64,000 bases of DNA from Saccharicrinis sp050589685 (GTDB lineage: Bacteria > Bacteroidota > Bacteroidia > Bacteroidales > Marinilabiliaceae), in NCBI RefSeq assembly GCF_050589685.1, contig NZ_JBNGOS010000007.1:62001-126000 (forward strand). Reading direction: 5' to 3'. Below are positions 11,701 to 19,500 of this stretch, in pieces. The position numbers were made by a program, and so were the translations under genes. The first letter of the stretch is position 1; each line of letters begins with the position of its first letter. The notes below the pieces were generated by a model. That model searched no databases. It was not told the DNA's origin and saw only the letters and a program-made list of their open reading frames with translations.

Positions 11701-13270
11701 TAGTTAGAACGTTATTATTTCGAACATAAACCCCATAATTGTTTGAACTGTATCCAATATATCTAAGCAGCCAGTTATCCATTGTTGAAAGCGCTTCACT
11801 GTTCAGGTGGATTCTTCCAGCTGAAGACGGACTGAGCGCTGCACCGCTTCCATTATTATTGGTATCAGCTGGATTACCATAAGCATCGTCGGCTTGGGCC
11901 GTAAACACAATAGGTTCTTCCGCAGTTCCCACCCCTGTTAAAGTACCATTGGCATAAATATTATAACTGCTGCTTACGTTTTTTATAACAATACCCGGAT
12001 CAATCGTTAAAGATCCCGTTTCGGTAATGGTAACGTTGGTCAGTAATAAGTAGGTAATGTTTTCAATACCTACAAAATCGAGTTGCCGCAAATGCCCATT
12101 ATGAACCACATTATTACCCAGAATACCCACGGCTCTGGCTTCTGTATTATTAAAATATAAGGTATCGTTGTTGAACGTGGGTTCCGCATTAAGGTCGACC
12201 GCTATGTTATAAGCCGTTGATCCTGTTTGATTAGATACACCAAAAGAATTGTTGGAGAAAGCAGGAAAGCTTCGTCCATGAACTTCCAGGTTGTAAGCAT
12301 TATTTCTAAAATTACAACTATCAACCGTTGGTGACGCATCAAAAATTGACATAGCACAATAAGAACGGCTATTATATGCCGCATTATCAAAAATACAGTT
12401 CCTAAATATGCAGTCTAAATCAATGGCTGTATTGTTAATATTGAATCCCCGCCAGTAAGTATATCCCGAACGAGTCGTAAATACAATTGGATTGTTTTCT
12501 TCACCAATAGCATTAATCCTTCCATTAACACTTATATAGGCACTGCTGTGTCCTTGAAGTTGAACTCCGGGCTCAATATTCAGCTGTCCGGATTCTGTGA
12601 TCCTGAGTTCCGAATCAAAATAATAAGGGATATCAAGGTTGTACATCGTAAACTCCTCATCGATATCCCTGAAATTCAGATAAATGAAATCATTGGTATT
12701 TCCTGTTAGTGTTACATTGGGGCCAACCGTAAAATTCCCCCCGTTGGTATTTCTAAAATATATCGGATAAGGTGTTCCGGATATGGAGGTGTTTTCGAGA
12801 TGAACCGTACCTGCCGAATAAATATCCAAACCATAGACACTAAAATTCTGGAGGGTGCAATTAACCAAACTCATTGAACCTTTCCGGACATGCATCTGGC
12901 GAGCGTATTCAATGGTACAACCATCCATGTTAACATCTCCGAACTCAGCATATCCTGAATAACTGACATAAATACCGTCGTAATATCCTGGAGAAGGAGT
13001 CGCTGTATTTGCTGTAAAAGTTACTCCCGTAGCATTCAGGGTTCCCCTCACATGAAAATAGAGATTACTTCCCATCCGTATTTCAACACCGGATTCGATA
13101 GTTAATGTTATTCCCGGATTAACGGTTACATTGCTAATGATATTATAAGGGCTGTTGGCCAGGGTAAGGGTAGTATTAGCCGAAACGGTACCACCGAAAT
13201 CCGCTGCTCTAGTTTGTCCCGAAATCAAAAAAAAGAATAAAATGACAATCAGGGTAAAAGTATGTTTCAT
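8780..13270 (-). CDS. Secreted parallel beta-helix protein with dockerin and cohesin-like modules and a T9SS-type C-terminus
   Basis: 1496 residues, first gene of the large minus-strand operon. The signal peptide is at residues 1-22 (LIVILFFFLISGQTRA). Residues about 25-1190 are a long right-handed beta-helix with repeated GTAEEPIVFTA/GTPAEKIVFTS-like rungs, as in pectate-lyase-like surface proteins. No catalytic residues could be assigned. Residues about 1202-1262 form a dockerin I-like module with two F-hand calcium loops (DVSMNGEIKPYD and DVSGDATVSSYD, each followed by ASLxLQ). A cohesin-like beta module follows (about 1275-1400). The last about 85 residues (TVTITDMGGSA, SSGIYLITIRNKDF, final VTQKISVK) resemble a T9SS sorting domain. 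Having a dockerin and a cohesin-like module in one protein, beside a cohesin-rich neighbour, suggests non-covalent assembly on the surface. That is inference. Confidence 0.92.
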   Translation of the reverse strand: MKHTFTLIVILFFFLISGQTRAADFGGTVSANTTLTLANSPYNIISNVTVNPGITLTIESGVEIRMGSNLYFHVRGTLNATGVTFTANTATPSPGYYDGIYVSYSGYAEFGDVNMDGCTIEYARQMHVRKGSMSLVNCTLQNFSVYGLDIYSAGTVHLENTSISGTPYPIYFRNTNGGNFTVGPNVTLTGNTNDFIYLNFRDIDEEFTMYNLDIPYYFDSELRITESGQLNIEPGVQLQGHSSAYISVNGRINAIGEENNPIVFTTRSGYTYWRGFNINNTAIDLDCIFRNCIFDNAAYNSRSYCAMSIFDASPTVDSCNFRNNAYNLEVHGRSFPAFSNNSFGVSNQTGSTAYNIAVDLNAEPTFNNDTLYFNNTEARAVGILGNNVVHNGHLRQLDFVGIENITYLLLTNVTITETGSLTIDPGIVIKNVSSSYNIYANGTLTGVGTAEEPIVFTAQADDAYGNPADTNNNGSGAALSPSSAGRIHLNSEALSTMDNWLLRYIGYSSNNYGVYVRNNNVLTNSKLSNSYRAVYFAENAQIVNNHFEDINSYPVSRFVNEGSPVLISNTLANANMNGIQIVGFATDTVTLEPMDFAGYTNVAYVIENEKTIPANAICNMAPGTVIKFQQWANLVVNGGLSAMGTPAEKIVFTSIHDDSAAGDTNLNGTSSAPAAGNWYGIDFRNASLDNINQLAYCEVRYLYYGITTTDCFVDMESVLMNFSSINGMRIFGSANPSVTNCQFYNLNSNPIYMDMFADPTFSGNTVANVPRIGISLRGQAVTGTVPVRSFAGIDTATYIIDENMTVNDHLIIPAGLTFKSNADRRWYVNGRLDIQGTATNPVVFTSYQDDTYGKPKDLEGNGLGTQYERGSHIYYYDGSDDNSTINYAIFRYSEDIPIKCYNASPTIQNTRFEQFNRSGILLSGLSSPTVNNNVFNNIAYPLSTSLASFPAVHSGNVISGTTGRGIRIVDETQTQDVTVSKQSFAGINNIPYIMGTYTIGTGSIVTLDPGVVFKFVQYGSLRVYKGLIAQGTAGEKVVFTANTDDFYGGDTYNDGDASLPGRTHWYGIYFYNEAIDAECIMEHCVIKNATYSAGGNSWGAITCDNSSPTVTDCLFDSNFYAVVSRNTSQPSISNCDFINFDPNNGLSVYNITSANVIDVPNSWWGDPTGPYHATLNPTGLGKAVSDGVTFTPWNSILGSPVLGDVSMNGEIKPYDASLVLQHTVGNITLDPTPLSVADVSGDATVSSYDASLILQYSIGLITDFNNIPPPAAGLKSAGPSSGLHISGTDVEVSSSVFDIALQLSAPESVKAVDLKLTSNPAHIKLRAVESTELPGGTMLANGYDDSTGDIAVSMASAHSLNLNQTVLTLKFERIGNDISSSYIELLRASANEIISDTPFEIEVISPVSTGVDLNYGIDDINMYYANSLLFMDVSSGIALPNSTVTITDMGGSAVHQFVIEDIGSGQHSFNLPLSSGIYLITIRNKDFTVTQKISVK

Positions 13271-13548
13271 AACGGAAGGATTTAATTGTTAAACAACAAA
13301 AGAGAAAGTAGTCTCATTATCCTTAATTTCTTAGTTTATATACAAAAAGTCAAGTAAATCAAGATTAGATTAGGCTTACTTTTGATATATCAACATAAAT
13401 CAATGTTAAACACACATTGAATTGTGTTAATAAGAAATTTAGCGTACGAATATATATGTATATCAGAACATTAGCCCCATTTATTCAAAAATATAAAGTA
13501 TAGTTTTAACAGGGATTTTACAGGGTTACCTCCATACATACCGTTGAA

Positions 13549-13582
13549 TCCGCAATATGCATTAGAACATGCACAATGCGGG
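13549..13582. repeat. Short palindrome resembling the fused ends of the foldback element, abutting truC
   Basis: This 34-bp palindrome runs from TCCGCAATATGCATTAG to TGCACAATGCGGG. Its left half is almost the end sequence of the mobile element at 50223, and its right half is a similar end in inverted order. The flanks are TTGAA on the left and TTAAA on the right. The right flank contains the stop codon of truC. It may be an internally deleted relic of the same element that now serves as a terminator. It is too short to be certain. Confidence 0.4.
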
Positions 13583-14263
13583 TTAAACCAACTCCAAAAC
13601 CTTTATCATTTCTTTAAAAGTCTCAAACATTTCCGCCTTAATAAACAATGGTTCTTTGGTTATAGGATGCGTTAATTTCAGTTCACTTGCATGCAGCATC
13701 ATGGTAGTCATACCCCAACGCTCTTTGAACAGTTTGTTTTGCTTGTTACAACCATGGGGGCGGTCGCCAATAATTGGATGACGCAAATGGTTCAGATGCT
13801 TACGGATTTGATGCATCCTACCTGTTTTAGGATAGGCTTCAATTAGAGAGTAACGCGAAGTAATGAACTTACCAAAGGGGATATCTAATTCAGACCTTCT
13901 TAATGTTTTAAAAACGGTAATGGCTTCTTGTGTTTTGCCACGGTCGTTGGTCAGTGGGTAGTCAACCGATATTTCATCAGGGAAATAACCCCGAACTATC
14001 GCCAAATATTTCTTTTGTGTTTCATCGCTTTCAAAAACAGCTTGCAATTTACTGGCCACTTCGCCAGCAAATGCGAATACCAGTATGCCCGAGGTTTTTC
14101 GGTCCAAACGATGGATGGGGAAAACTTTTCTACGGAGTTGGTCACGGACTAACTGCAAGGCAAACTCTTCTGCATCTGCAGCTATCCGACTACGATGCAC
14201 CAACAATCCGTGTGGTTTATTGATAGCCACAAAATACTCGTCCTGATAAACGATTTCTAACAT
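13583..14263 (-). CDS. truC: RluA-family pseudouridine synthase, TruC-like
   Basis: The protein isomerises uridine to pseudouridine in RNA. The TruC subgroup modifies U65 in the T-loop of tRNA. The hallmark catalytic motif HRLDRKTSG is present, preceded by VYQDEYFVAINKPHGLLVHRS, typical of the family N-terminus. GRMHQIRKHL and HPIIGDRPHG complete the family pattern. The open frame extends upstream to 14317, but the family normally begins at the motif starting MLEIVYQDEYF, so I chose the ATG at 14263 (about 226 residues). An ATG at 14275 is also possible. It stands alone, downstream of a 150-bp spacer rich in GCGAGG/CTTTGCG repeats. The S4 domain found in some RluA relatives is absent, as is normal for TruC. 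Confidence 0.85.
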   Translation of the reverse strand: MLEIVYQDEYFVAINKPHGLLVHRSRIAADAEEFALQLVRDQLRRKVFPIHRLDRKTSGILVFAFAGEVASKLQAVFESDETQKKYLAIVRGYFPDEISVDYPLTNDRGKTQEAITVFKTLRRSELDIPFGKFITSRYSLIEAYPKTGRMHQIRKHLNHLRHPIIGDRPHGCNKQNKLFKERWGMTTMMLHASELKLTHPITKEPLFIKAEMFETFKEMIKVLELV

Positions 14264-14417
14264 ATTTGCCAGCATTAATGAACGATCAAAGGTATTATTT
14301 CTCGTAGATGAACGCAAAGCAAAAGGCGGTGTTCCGCAGATTTATTTTCCTGCGAGGTTTTGTGTTTTTATCAGCGAAACTTCGCGAGAACATCAGCATG
14401 ACTTTGCGAGCGTTTCA

Positions 14418-16307
14418 TTATTTTTTAGTGGTAATCTTTACAACCCCATGCCTGGCCTTGTTTCCGTATTCTTCTTTTGCTTTTTCCCCCTTTAGCACTT
14501 CTACTTTATCTATTTTCTCAGGATCCAGTATATTAACTTCTTTTTGCGATACTATTTTACCATCTATCATATATAATAGCTTGTCATTAACCTGGCTATT
14601 CTTTTTAGATTTATCCATTGGCAATTTCTCATGTGCACGAATGATGTACTTTTCTTTTTTGTACTTATTGATATGTTCTACATCATCACCTTTTAAAGTA
14701 ATTATCATTACCCCATCTTTGGCTTTTTCTCCATATATCTTAACTGCTGATGCATCTTTAAGAACCGAAATACTCTCAAATGAAGAAGGATCATAACCAT
14801 TCAAATCTGATACAGTTTTTTCTTCTCCGTTAATAATCACTAAAAGAGATTCGCCCATTTTCCCTTTATCAAGCTTAACAACAGGGTGATTTGCATGAAT
14901 GTTTTTGGCTTTTCGAACCTGTACTTCCACGTTGGCTGAATCTCCATTGAACTCCTTTTTCTTCACTATGATAACATCGTTCTTACCCTTATCGCCATAT
15001 AACTTCTCCGCTTCATCATCTTTGATAACAATAACCTCCTCAACATTTTCAGCCTCTATATGATTCAACACTTCAACCGTAGTTTCCTCTCCATTGATAA
15101 TTACAAGTGGCGGCTGACCTGCTTTGGCGACTTTAAAATCCACATCGCCATGTAATCCCAATTTATTATTGCCATGTATCACAATACTATCCGAAGCAGT
15201 AAAGCCATATACACTAACAACTTCGTCTGTACTATTTTCTACTTCAACATCTTTACAAGAATCTACTTCTAAGGTTTTAACAACTCTTACTTTTACTTGT
15301 TTGACAGAATCTATTGCAGCGTCTGCATCATTAAAAACCTTAACAAACACTTTTGATGGGTCTTCATTAAGTGGTTTGTCCTGAATATTATATCTATCCA
15401 CAGCTGTTTTTTCCGGATTGGTAAAAGCAGAAACGCCTGCCAACAGCAAAACAAATACCGGTATTAATTTTAATCTATTCAGAATATGATTTGACTTATT
15501 TTTATTCATCATGATAATTCTTTTTTTGGTAAAACTACCGTTAAAACTATTCACCAAATGCAAACAGGGATTAGCCGATAACAAGTTCACCAACAAGTAT
15601 TGGTATTTACTGGGTTCATTCATTTTTTTAAGCATGCTGCTGTCAACACAATATTCATGGTTCTGAGCAATTAACTTTCGTAACCACCATGCAAAAGGGT
15701 TCCACCACTGAAATAACAACACCAGTTCGGCTAACACAATATCTATAGAATGTAACTGTTTACAATGTGCAGATTCATGCTCCAAAATCAATTGATAATC
15801 TTTTTGGCGTTCAATTTCTTTTGGTGCATAAATGGTTCTGAAAAAAGAAAAGGGAACAATGGAAACGTTTTTAAGTAGTCTAAGTCTTACGTCTTTATAA
15901 TTACTTTTAATGGAATTGTTTCTGAGTTTTAAAACAGAAAAACAGCCTATTGCCAACTTCATCAATAACACTAATGCTACCAATGCAAATAGTACCCATT
16001 GAACAGTTTGCCAATGCATTGTTTTGGCTTGGACAGCTGGCAAAACGCCTGGGTTAACAACATAATTAGTGATTACAAATTCTTGTATTGGGGTATTTTG
16101 AACAAACTGCTCTTTTCCAAAGAAAAACTCTTTTAACTGAACCGGCATAGCCATCAACGGCACCATCCATGGTACAATAAGGTTACCAAGCAACCAGGCA
16201 CGGTTTCGTTGAAACAAAGTATCTCTGGATAAAAACAACAGATATATCAGTGCCATCAGTGCCAATACGCCGCCTACTTTAAGCTGAAACTCAAAAAACG
16301 CAGTCAT
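14418..16307 (-). CDS. BlaR1-like M56 membrane metallopeptidase with three plug-like C-terminal repeats
   Basis: 629 residues. The N-terminal half is a polytopic M56 domain: transmembrane segments near residues 10-25, 35-52 and 105-128, and a zinc protease motif HESAH at about 178-182 inside LILEHESAH. Another hydrophobic segment (LIPVFVLLLAGVSAF, about 275-290) leads into a large extracytoplasmic tail. The tail holds three about 52-residue repeats starting near 401, 486 and 577 (LVIINGEETTVEVLN, LVIINGEEKTVSDLN, LYMIDGKIVSQKEVN), each ending in YGxKxxxGV-like strands. They resemble the plug of TonB-dependent receptors. M56 proteins sense an envelope signal and cleave the BlaI repressor. Its start overlaps the blaI stop (TAATG), so the two are co-translated. 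The inducer is unknown. Confidence 0.9.
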   Translation of the reverse strand: MTAFFEFQLKVGGVLALMALIYLLFLSRDTLFQRNRAWLLGNLIVPWMVPLMAMPVQLKEFFFGKEQFVQNTPIQEFVITNYVVNPGVLPAVQAKTMHWQTVQWVLFALVALVLLMKLAIGCFSVLKLRNNSIKSNYKDVRLRLLKNVSIVPFSFFRTIYAPKEIERQKDYQLILEHESAHCKQLHSIDIVLAELVLLFQWWNPFAWWLRKLIAQNHEYCVDSSMLKKMNEPSKYQYLLVNLLSANPCLHLVNSFNGSFTKKRIIMMNKNKSNHILNRLKLIPVFVLLLAGVSAFTNPEKTAVDRYNIQDKPLNEDPSKVFVKVFNDADAAIDSVKQVKVRVVKTLEVDSCKDVEVENSTDEVVSVYGFTASDSIVIHGNNKLGLHGDVDFKVAKAGQPPLVIINGEETTVEVLNHIEAENVEEVIVIKDDEAEKLYGDKGKNDVIIVKKKEFNGDSANVEVQVRKAKNIHANHPVVKLDKGKMGESLLVIINGEEKTVSDLNGYDPSSFESISVLKDASAVKIYGEKAKDGVMIITLKGDDVEHINKYKKEKYIIRAHEKLPMDKSKKNSQVNDKLLYMIDGKIVSQKEVNILDPEKIDKVEVLKGEKAKEEYGNKARHGVVKITTKK

Positions 16308-16678
16308 TACTCTTCTTTTTTCTTTTCAATAAGATCTATGAGTTCTTTTAAATCATCCACATTAAGTTTCTCTTCTTTAACAAAAAAGGAAACCACATTT
16401 TTATAAGATGATTCAAAATAATCGGACACTACGTTTTTAACAAACGTTTTACGGTATTCTTCTTTGGTAACCGCAGGATAGTATTCATGTGTATTTCCAT
16501 AAGGTTTATGCGAAACATATCCTTTATCCTCCAGGCCTCTGATTATAGTACTGAACGTATTATAATGAGGTTTTGGTTCTGGATGCTCTGCCAGCAAATC
16601 CTTAACAAAGCCCTTTCCCGCTTTCCAAAGAATCTTCATCACATCTTCCTCGCGTTTTGTGATTTTTTGTAAGCTCAT
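16307..16678 (-). CDS. blaI: BlaI/MecI-family transcriptional repressor
   Basis: 123 residues with the family's winged-helix N-terminus: ITKREEDVMKILWKAGKGFV, then the recognition helix region HYNTFSTIIRGLEDKGYVSH and the wing containing YGNTHEYYPAV. The C-terminal half is the dimerisation part carrying the site that the partner M56 protease cleaves in known systems. It forms an operon with the downstream M56 gene (1-base stop/start overlap). It is probably autoregulated through the tandem operators at 16723-16759, which overlap its own promoter. Such pairs in Bacteroidota often control envelope or copper-stress functions rather than beta-lactamase. No beta-lactamase is nearby. Confidence 0.92.
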   Translation of the reverse strand: MSLQKITKREEDVMKILWKAGKGFVKDLLAEHPEPKPHYNTFSTIIRGLEDKGYVSHKPYGNTHEYYPAVTKEEYRKTFVKNVVSDYFESSYKNVVSFFVKEEKLNVDDLKELIDLIEKKKEE

Positions 16679-16715
16679 TATTTAATTTTTTGTACCATGA
16701 ATAATGTTGACAAAA

Positions 16716-16759
16716 CAAATGTAACTATTTTTTTCGTTTTGACAACTATTTTTTTCGTT
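16716..16759 (-). promoter_or_regulatory. blaI promoter with two tandem 16-bp operator-like repeats
   Basis: On the minus strand a consensus -7 box TACATTTG (16723-16716) is preceded by TTG (16745-16743) at 19 nt spacing, an excellent Bacteroidota promoter about 38 bp upstream of the blaI ATG. The sequence AACTATTTTTTTCGTT occurs twice in direct orientation on the plus strand (16723-16738 and 16744-16759), 21 bp apart, which is two helical turns. One copy fills the spacer between the boxes and the other covers the upstream box. Each copy has AAC...GTT symmetric ends. This arrangement fits autorepression by BlaI. The link to BlaI itself is inferred. Confidence 0.65.
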
Positions 16760-16867
16760 ACTATGGTTTTACTTGATAATATCATGGCTCCCCGCCTGCC
16801 GGTGGGTAACCACAACATTAAGACAATTCTATTTAGTATATTATCTTTGTGCATTCAAAACTTAAAC

Positions 16868-17851
16868 ATGAATCAACATTATAAAGATATAACACTTCTG
16901 GCCACTGGAGCTAGCGACTTACATGTTCTGGAAGAAATACAAAGCCTTTGGAGCGGCTATGGAAGCATAGTACGAATAGGATTAGAAAACTGTAACTTGA
17001 AAAGTGTGGTTGCGAAGCATGTTAAAATGCCCAACAAGAAAAAACATCCCCGAGGTTGGAATACGGATTACTCGCATCTCCGCAAGGTAAAATCGTATGA
17101 AGTGGAAACGGCATGGTACCAAAACTTTGCCAGCAAGTGCAACTTCAACTGTAAGGTTCCTCAAATCTATACCATAGAATCTAAAAACCATGAAGTTTTT
17201 ATGCTAATGGAAGATTTGGATGCCTCCGGTTTCGGTGAAAGGCTAACAACCGTTTCGTGGCAGGAGGTAGAAACTTGCTTAAGCTGGCTGGCTCATTTCC
17301 ACGCTACTTTTTTAAACGAAAAACCTGAGGGACTATGGGAAATTGGAACCTATTGGCATTTGGACACCCGCCCCGATGAGTTAAAAATCATGGAAGATAA
17401 AACGCTAAAAGAAGCTGCCGCTCTTATCGATAAAAAATTAAACGAGGCTAAGTACCTGACATTCGTACATGGCGATGCCAAACTGGCTAACTTTTGTTTT
17501 TCTGAAGATGGCAAACAAGTAGCAGCAGTTGATTTTCAGTATGTGGGTGGCGGTTGTGGAATGAAAGACGTAGCCTACTTTATTGGTAGCTGCATGTATG
17601 AGGAGGATTGCGAGAAGTACGAACAGCGGGTGCTGGATTTTTATTTTAAAGAGCTGCTAATTGCGCTGAAAAACAATGGTAAAATGGTTGACTTTGAAGA
17701 ACTGGAAAATGAGTGGCGTGCGTTATACCCTGTCGCCTGGACCGATTTTCACCGTTTCCTGAAAGGGTGGAGCCCCGGGCACTGGAAGATCAATGGTTAC
17801 AGCGAACGAATAACCAGAGAAGTGCTGGAAGGCCTAAGCACCAAGCGATGA
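16868..17851 (+). CDS. Phosphotransferase, APH/choline-kinase/EcKinase-like
   Basis: 327 residues. The kinase-like catalytic motif HGDAKLANF (Brenner loop, HGDxxxxN) is followed by the metal-binding VDFQYVGGG (D in place of DFG) near residues 195-225. The N-lobe has a MLMEDLDASGFG segment typical of the ecdysteroid-kinase-like/choline kinase branch. It probably phosphorylates a small hydroxylated molecule. The substrate cannot be deduced. The open frame extends back to 16697, but that part overlaps the blaI operator region. A -7 box TATCTTTG at 16842-16849, just upstream of MNQHYKD, supports the start at 16868. It is divergent from blaI and about 120 bp before a phosphatase gene. Confidence 0.8.
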   Translation: MNQHYKDITLLATGASDLHVLEEIQSLWSGYGSIVRIGLENCNLKSVVAKHVKMPNKKKHPRGWNTDYSHLRKVKSYEVETAWYQNFASKCNFNCKVPQIYTIESKNHEVFMLMEDLDASGFGERLTTVSWQEVETCLSWLAHFHATFLNEKPEGLWEIGTYWHLDTRPDELKIMEDKTLKEAAALIDKKLNEAKYLTFVHGDAKLANFCFSEDGKQVAAVDFQYVGGGCGMKDVAYFIGSCMYEEDCEKYEQRVLDFYFKELLIALKNNGKMVDFEELENEWRALYPVAWTDFHRFLKGWSPGHWKINGYSERITREVLEGLSTKR

Positions 17852-17975
17852 GAACTGAAAAAAGAGGTCGCATTACGACAACAGTTCACAGTAAGAGAAG
17901 TTAGTCCTAAGTAGTAATCAGTATTCCGTTTAAACCGACTATGACCTCCTATTAATAATTATTACCGAGTGCGCA

Positions 17976-18875
17976 ATGAATTTATCTGAGCAAGACTTAA
18001 ATACACTTTGCAATACTGCTATCCTTGCGGCAAAAGAAGCCGGCGAGTTGATTTCTACGTATGCCCACAGAGAGGTAAAAGTAAACCGGAAACCTGTTGA
18101 ATCCGGCCTCCATAAAGTTTCCGGCGGCACAAGTTTAGCTTCGCAGGTGGTTACCGAGGTGGACATAAAAAGCCAGGAGCTTATCCTAAGACACCTTACC
18201 CCTACAATAAAAAAATACAACCTAGGCTTGTTGACGGAAGAAGCTACCGACGATAAGTCCCGTTTCGAGAAGGATCAATTCTGGTGTATCGATCCCTTGG
18301 ATGGAACCTTATCTTTTACCGAAGGCAAGGATGGTTATTCCGTTTCCATAGCGCTGGTTTCAAAAGATGGCGACCCACTCATCGGTGTTGTTTTTGATCC
18401 CGTTAAAAAGAATCTTTATCATGCCACAAAAGGAACCGGAGCATTCAAAAACAACCAAAAGTTAGCTCTAAACAATTCTTCAGGAATTTTTTCGTTTATC
18501 ACAGACAGGAGTTTTACCAAACACAAAAAATTTGATGAAATAAAAGCAAAATTAGAACAATATAGCCAATCCATTGGTTGTGTTGAATTCAAGTGTATCA
18601 ACCACGGTGGAGCAGCGATGAATTCTATTTGGGTAATGGAAAACAGTCCCTCTTGTTACTTCAAGCTCCCCAAAAAAGAAGTCGGAGGAGGCAGTATTTG
18701 GGACTTTGCCGCAACTACATGTATTTTTACTGAACTAGGGTTAATAGCAGGTGACTTCAAAGGTCAACCACTTGATTTAAATTCGAACGAATCTACTTTT
18801 ATGAACCAGCATGGCGTTCTCTTTTCTTCCGATAAATCAATTGCCAATTTTATCATGAATACGATCAATAAATAA
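17976..18875 (+). CDS. Inositol monophosphatase family protein, CysQ-like 3'(2'),5'-bisphosphate nucleotidase
   Basis: 299 residues with the lithium-sensitive phosphatase motifs: acidic LLTEEATDD (metal ligand Glu), WCIDPLDGTLSF (the DPxDGT motif) and the late SIWDFAAT (WD motif). These residues bind the magnesium ions. The fold hydrolyses small phosphates such as PAP or inositol phosphates. The spacing fits the CysQ/IMPase superfamily, but the insertions around residues 200-235 (HGGAAMNSIWVMENSPSC) do not let me choose the substrate. It may be functionally linked to the small-molecule kinase just upstream, although 124 bp separate them. Confidence 0.8.
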   Translation: MNLSEQDLNTLCNTAILAAKEAGELISTYAHREVKVNRKPVESGLHKVSGGTSLASQVVTEVDIKSQELILRHLTPTIKKYNLGLLTEEATDDKSRFEKDQFWCIDPLDGTLSFTEGKDGYSVSIALVSKDGDPLIGVVFDPVKKNLYHATKGTGAFKNNQKLALNNSSGIFSFITDRSFTKHKKFDEIKAKLEQYSQSIGCVEFKCINHGGAAMNSIWVMENSPSCYFKLPKKEVGGGSIWDFAATTCIFTELGLIAGDFKGQPLDLNSNESTFMNQHGVLFSSDKSIANFIMNTINK

Positions 18876-18947
18876 AATCAACCTCATTGACTAACTGTAA
18901 ATATTTATTTTCAGAATATAATACACAAACTAACATCAACACACACC

Positions 18948-19499
18948 ATGAAAAAATTATTATTGACCTCAGCCATTCTATTTTTGGCTATAACCATAAA
19001 TGCCCAGATATTTGGCACTGCACAAACACTTTCCACAAAGAAATTCAATGTCGGAATTATGCCGGCGGTTATTGTAAATGAAGGAGCTCAAGAATATTTC
19101 CTGTTTATACAAGCCGGTTATGGCCTGGCATCGGGGGTAGATTTAGGCTTAAGGTTTAATGTATTTAGCGAAAACACATACCTTGGAGCCGATCTGGAAT
19201 TTGCGTTAAAAAGGAATTTATCCGTTGCTACAGGGTTTCACAGCTTTAACAACGATCTTGGACTTGACCTCACAGGTTTGCTTACTATTCCCTTAAACCA
19301 ATCAGCCCGGTTAACATCTGGTTTAGATATGGATATTATTTTTATGGATGGCGAAAATAAGGCTCCACTCTGGATTCCTATAAACTTTGAAGTTGATTTA
19401 AAAAGAAATATGACTTTTATGCTAGAGGCTGACATTGACACGAAACTTTTGGATGAAAGCTACCATGTATTGTCTGCTGGAATACAATTTTATTTTTAG
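18948..19499 (+). CDS. Small outer-membrane barrel-like protein, unknown function
   Basis: 183 residues with a clear signal peptide (MKKLLLTSAILFLAITINAQ). The mature part alternates polar and hydrophobic residues, with repeated aromatic-ended strands such as YFLFIQAGYGLASGVDLGL, and ends in AGIQFYF. A terminal Phe is a classical outer-membrane barrel signature. I recognise no specific family. It resembles small barrel proteins of about 8 strands. It lies 72 bp after the phosphatase gene and may be co-transcribed. It is convergent with the sensor kinase gene, whose stop is 2 bp away. Confidence 0.65.
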   Translation: MKKLLLTSAILFLAITINAQIFGTAQTLSTKKFNVGIMPAVIVNEGAQEYFLFIQAGYGLASGVDLGLRFNVFSENTYLGADLEFALKRNLSVATGFHSFNNDLGLDLTGLLTIPLNQSARLTSGLDMDIIFMDGENKAPLWIPINFEVDLKRNMTFMLEADIDTKLLDESYHVLSAGIQFYF

Positions 19500-19500
19500 T

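Noticed and set aside
14264..14417. GCGAGG/CTTTGCG words in the spacer as an attachment site or origin
   Set aside because: They resemble common short intergenic repeats, and no integrase, tRNA or DnaA-box cluster accompanies them.
16307..16678. BlaI/M56 pair as a beta-lactam resistance operon
   Set aside because: No beta-lactamase or PBP gene is adjacent, and such pairs in Bacteroidota serve other envelope signals.
16697..16867. Extra 57-residue N-terminal extension on the kinase
   Set aside because: It overlaps the blaI operator and promoter, is hydrophobic without family similarity, and a -7 box directly precedes the ATG at 16868.
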